From the NCBI GenBank assembly GCA_036794395.1, contig DAIRGS010000405.1, positions 1-5,823 on the forward strand: DNA of 5,823 nucleotides, read 5' to 3'. The DNA is from DASXMX01 sp036794395 (GTDB lineage Bacteria > Planctomycetota > Phycisphaerae > Tepidisphaerales > Tepidisphaeraceae). Under the pieces are notes generated by a model. That model ran no database searches. It saw only the letters and a list, made by a program, of their open reading frames with translations, and had not been told where the DNA came from. Both the position numbers and the translations under genes were made by a program. This document shows positions 5,818 to 5,823 of this stretch, in pieces (position 1 is the stretch's first letter; the number at the start of each line of letters is the position of its first letter).

Positions 5818-5823
5818 TTGGGG

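Overview
The window looks like part of a planctomycete-type bacterial genome, with a GC content that I judge by eye to be high (near 60%). The main clue is the Uma2-family protein at 2266-2982. Its N-terminal 'LTREEFE..Y' block, its 'LIEGVVYM' block and its 'ASPEHAQFV' tail are the form that is abundant in Planctomycetes. Palindromic intergenic repeats and GTG starts that appear to lack leaders fit that picture but do not prove it. I name no species. Both ends of the window lie in copies of the same roughly 27-nt repeat, in inverted orientation. The window may therefore be a whole short-read contig that broke at repeats, so the outermost genes may be incomplete.

Layout. On the minus strand, 1379 down to the left edge, is a phenylacetate-CoA-ligase-like (PaaK-type) adenylating enzyme with every signature motif; its stop codon is not in the window. 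A 67-bp divergent promoter region (1380-1446) separates it from a plus-strand, membrane-anchored polysaccharide deacetylase (1447-2226). That region holds two -10 elements lying in an outer inverted repeat, around an inner dyad TGTCGT-N4-ACGACA. Downstream of the deacetylase by 39 bp is the Uma2-family gene (2266-2982). It converges on a minus-strand pair with only 4 bp between stop codons. That pair is an FAD-dependent oxidoreductase (about 5787 to 4540) followed, after 5 bp, by an aromatic amino acid ammonia-lyase of the MIO family (4534-2987).

How the genes may work together. The lyase should turn an aromatic amino acid into an arylacrylate such as cinnamate or p-coumarate. A PaaK-like ligase is a plausible enzyme to activate that acid as a CoA or carrier-protein thioester. 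The oxidoreductase is tightly coupled to the lyase and probably acts on a related intermediate. No hutU, hutI or other histidine-utilisation gene is visible, and the lyase's selectivity pair (Phe89-His90) does not match the usual histidase pair. A secondary-metabolite or aromatic-acid pathway is therefore more likely than histidine catabolism. No ketosynthase, carrier protein or other pathway gene is in the window, so the end product cannot be read. I see no RNA genes, CRISPR arrays, transposases or origins, and no gene-free stretch longer than 300 bases.
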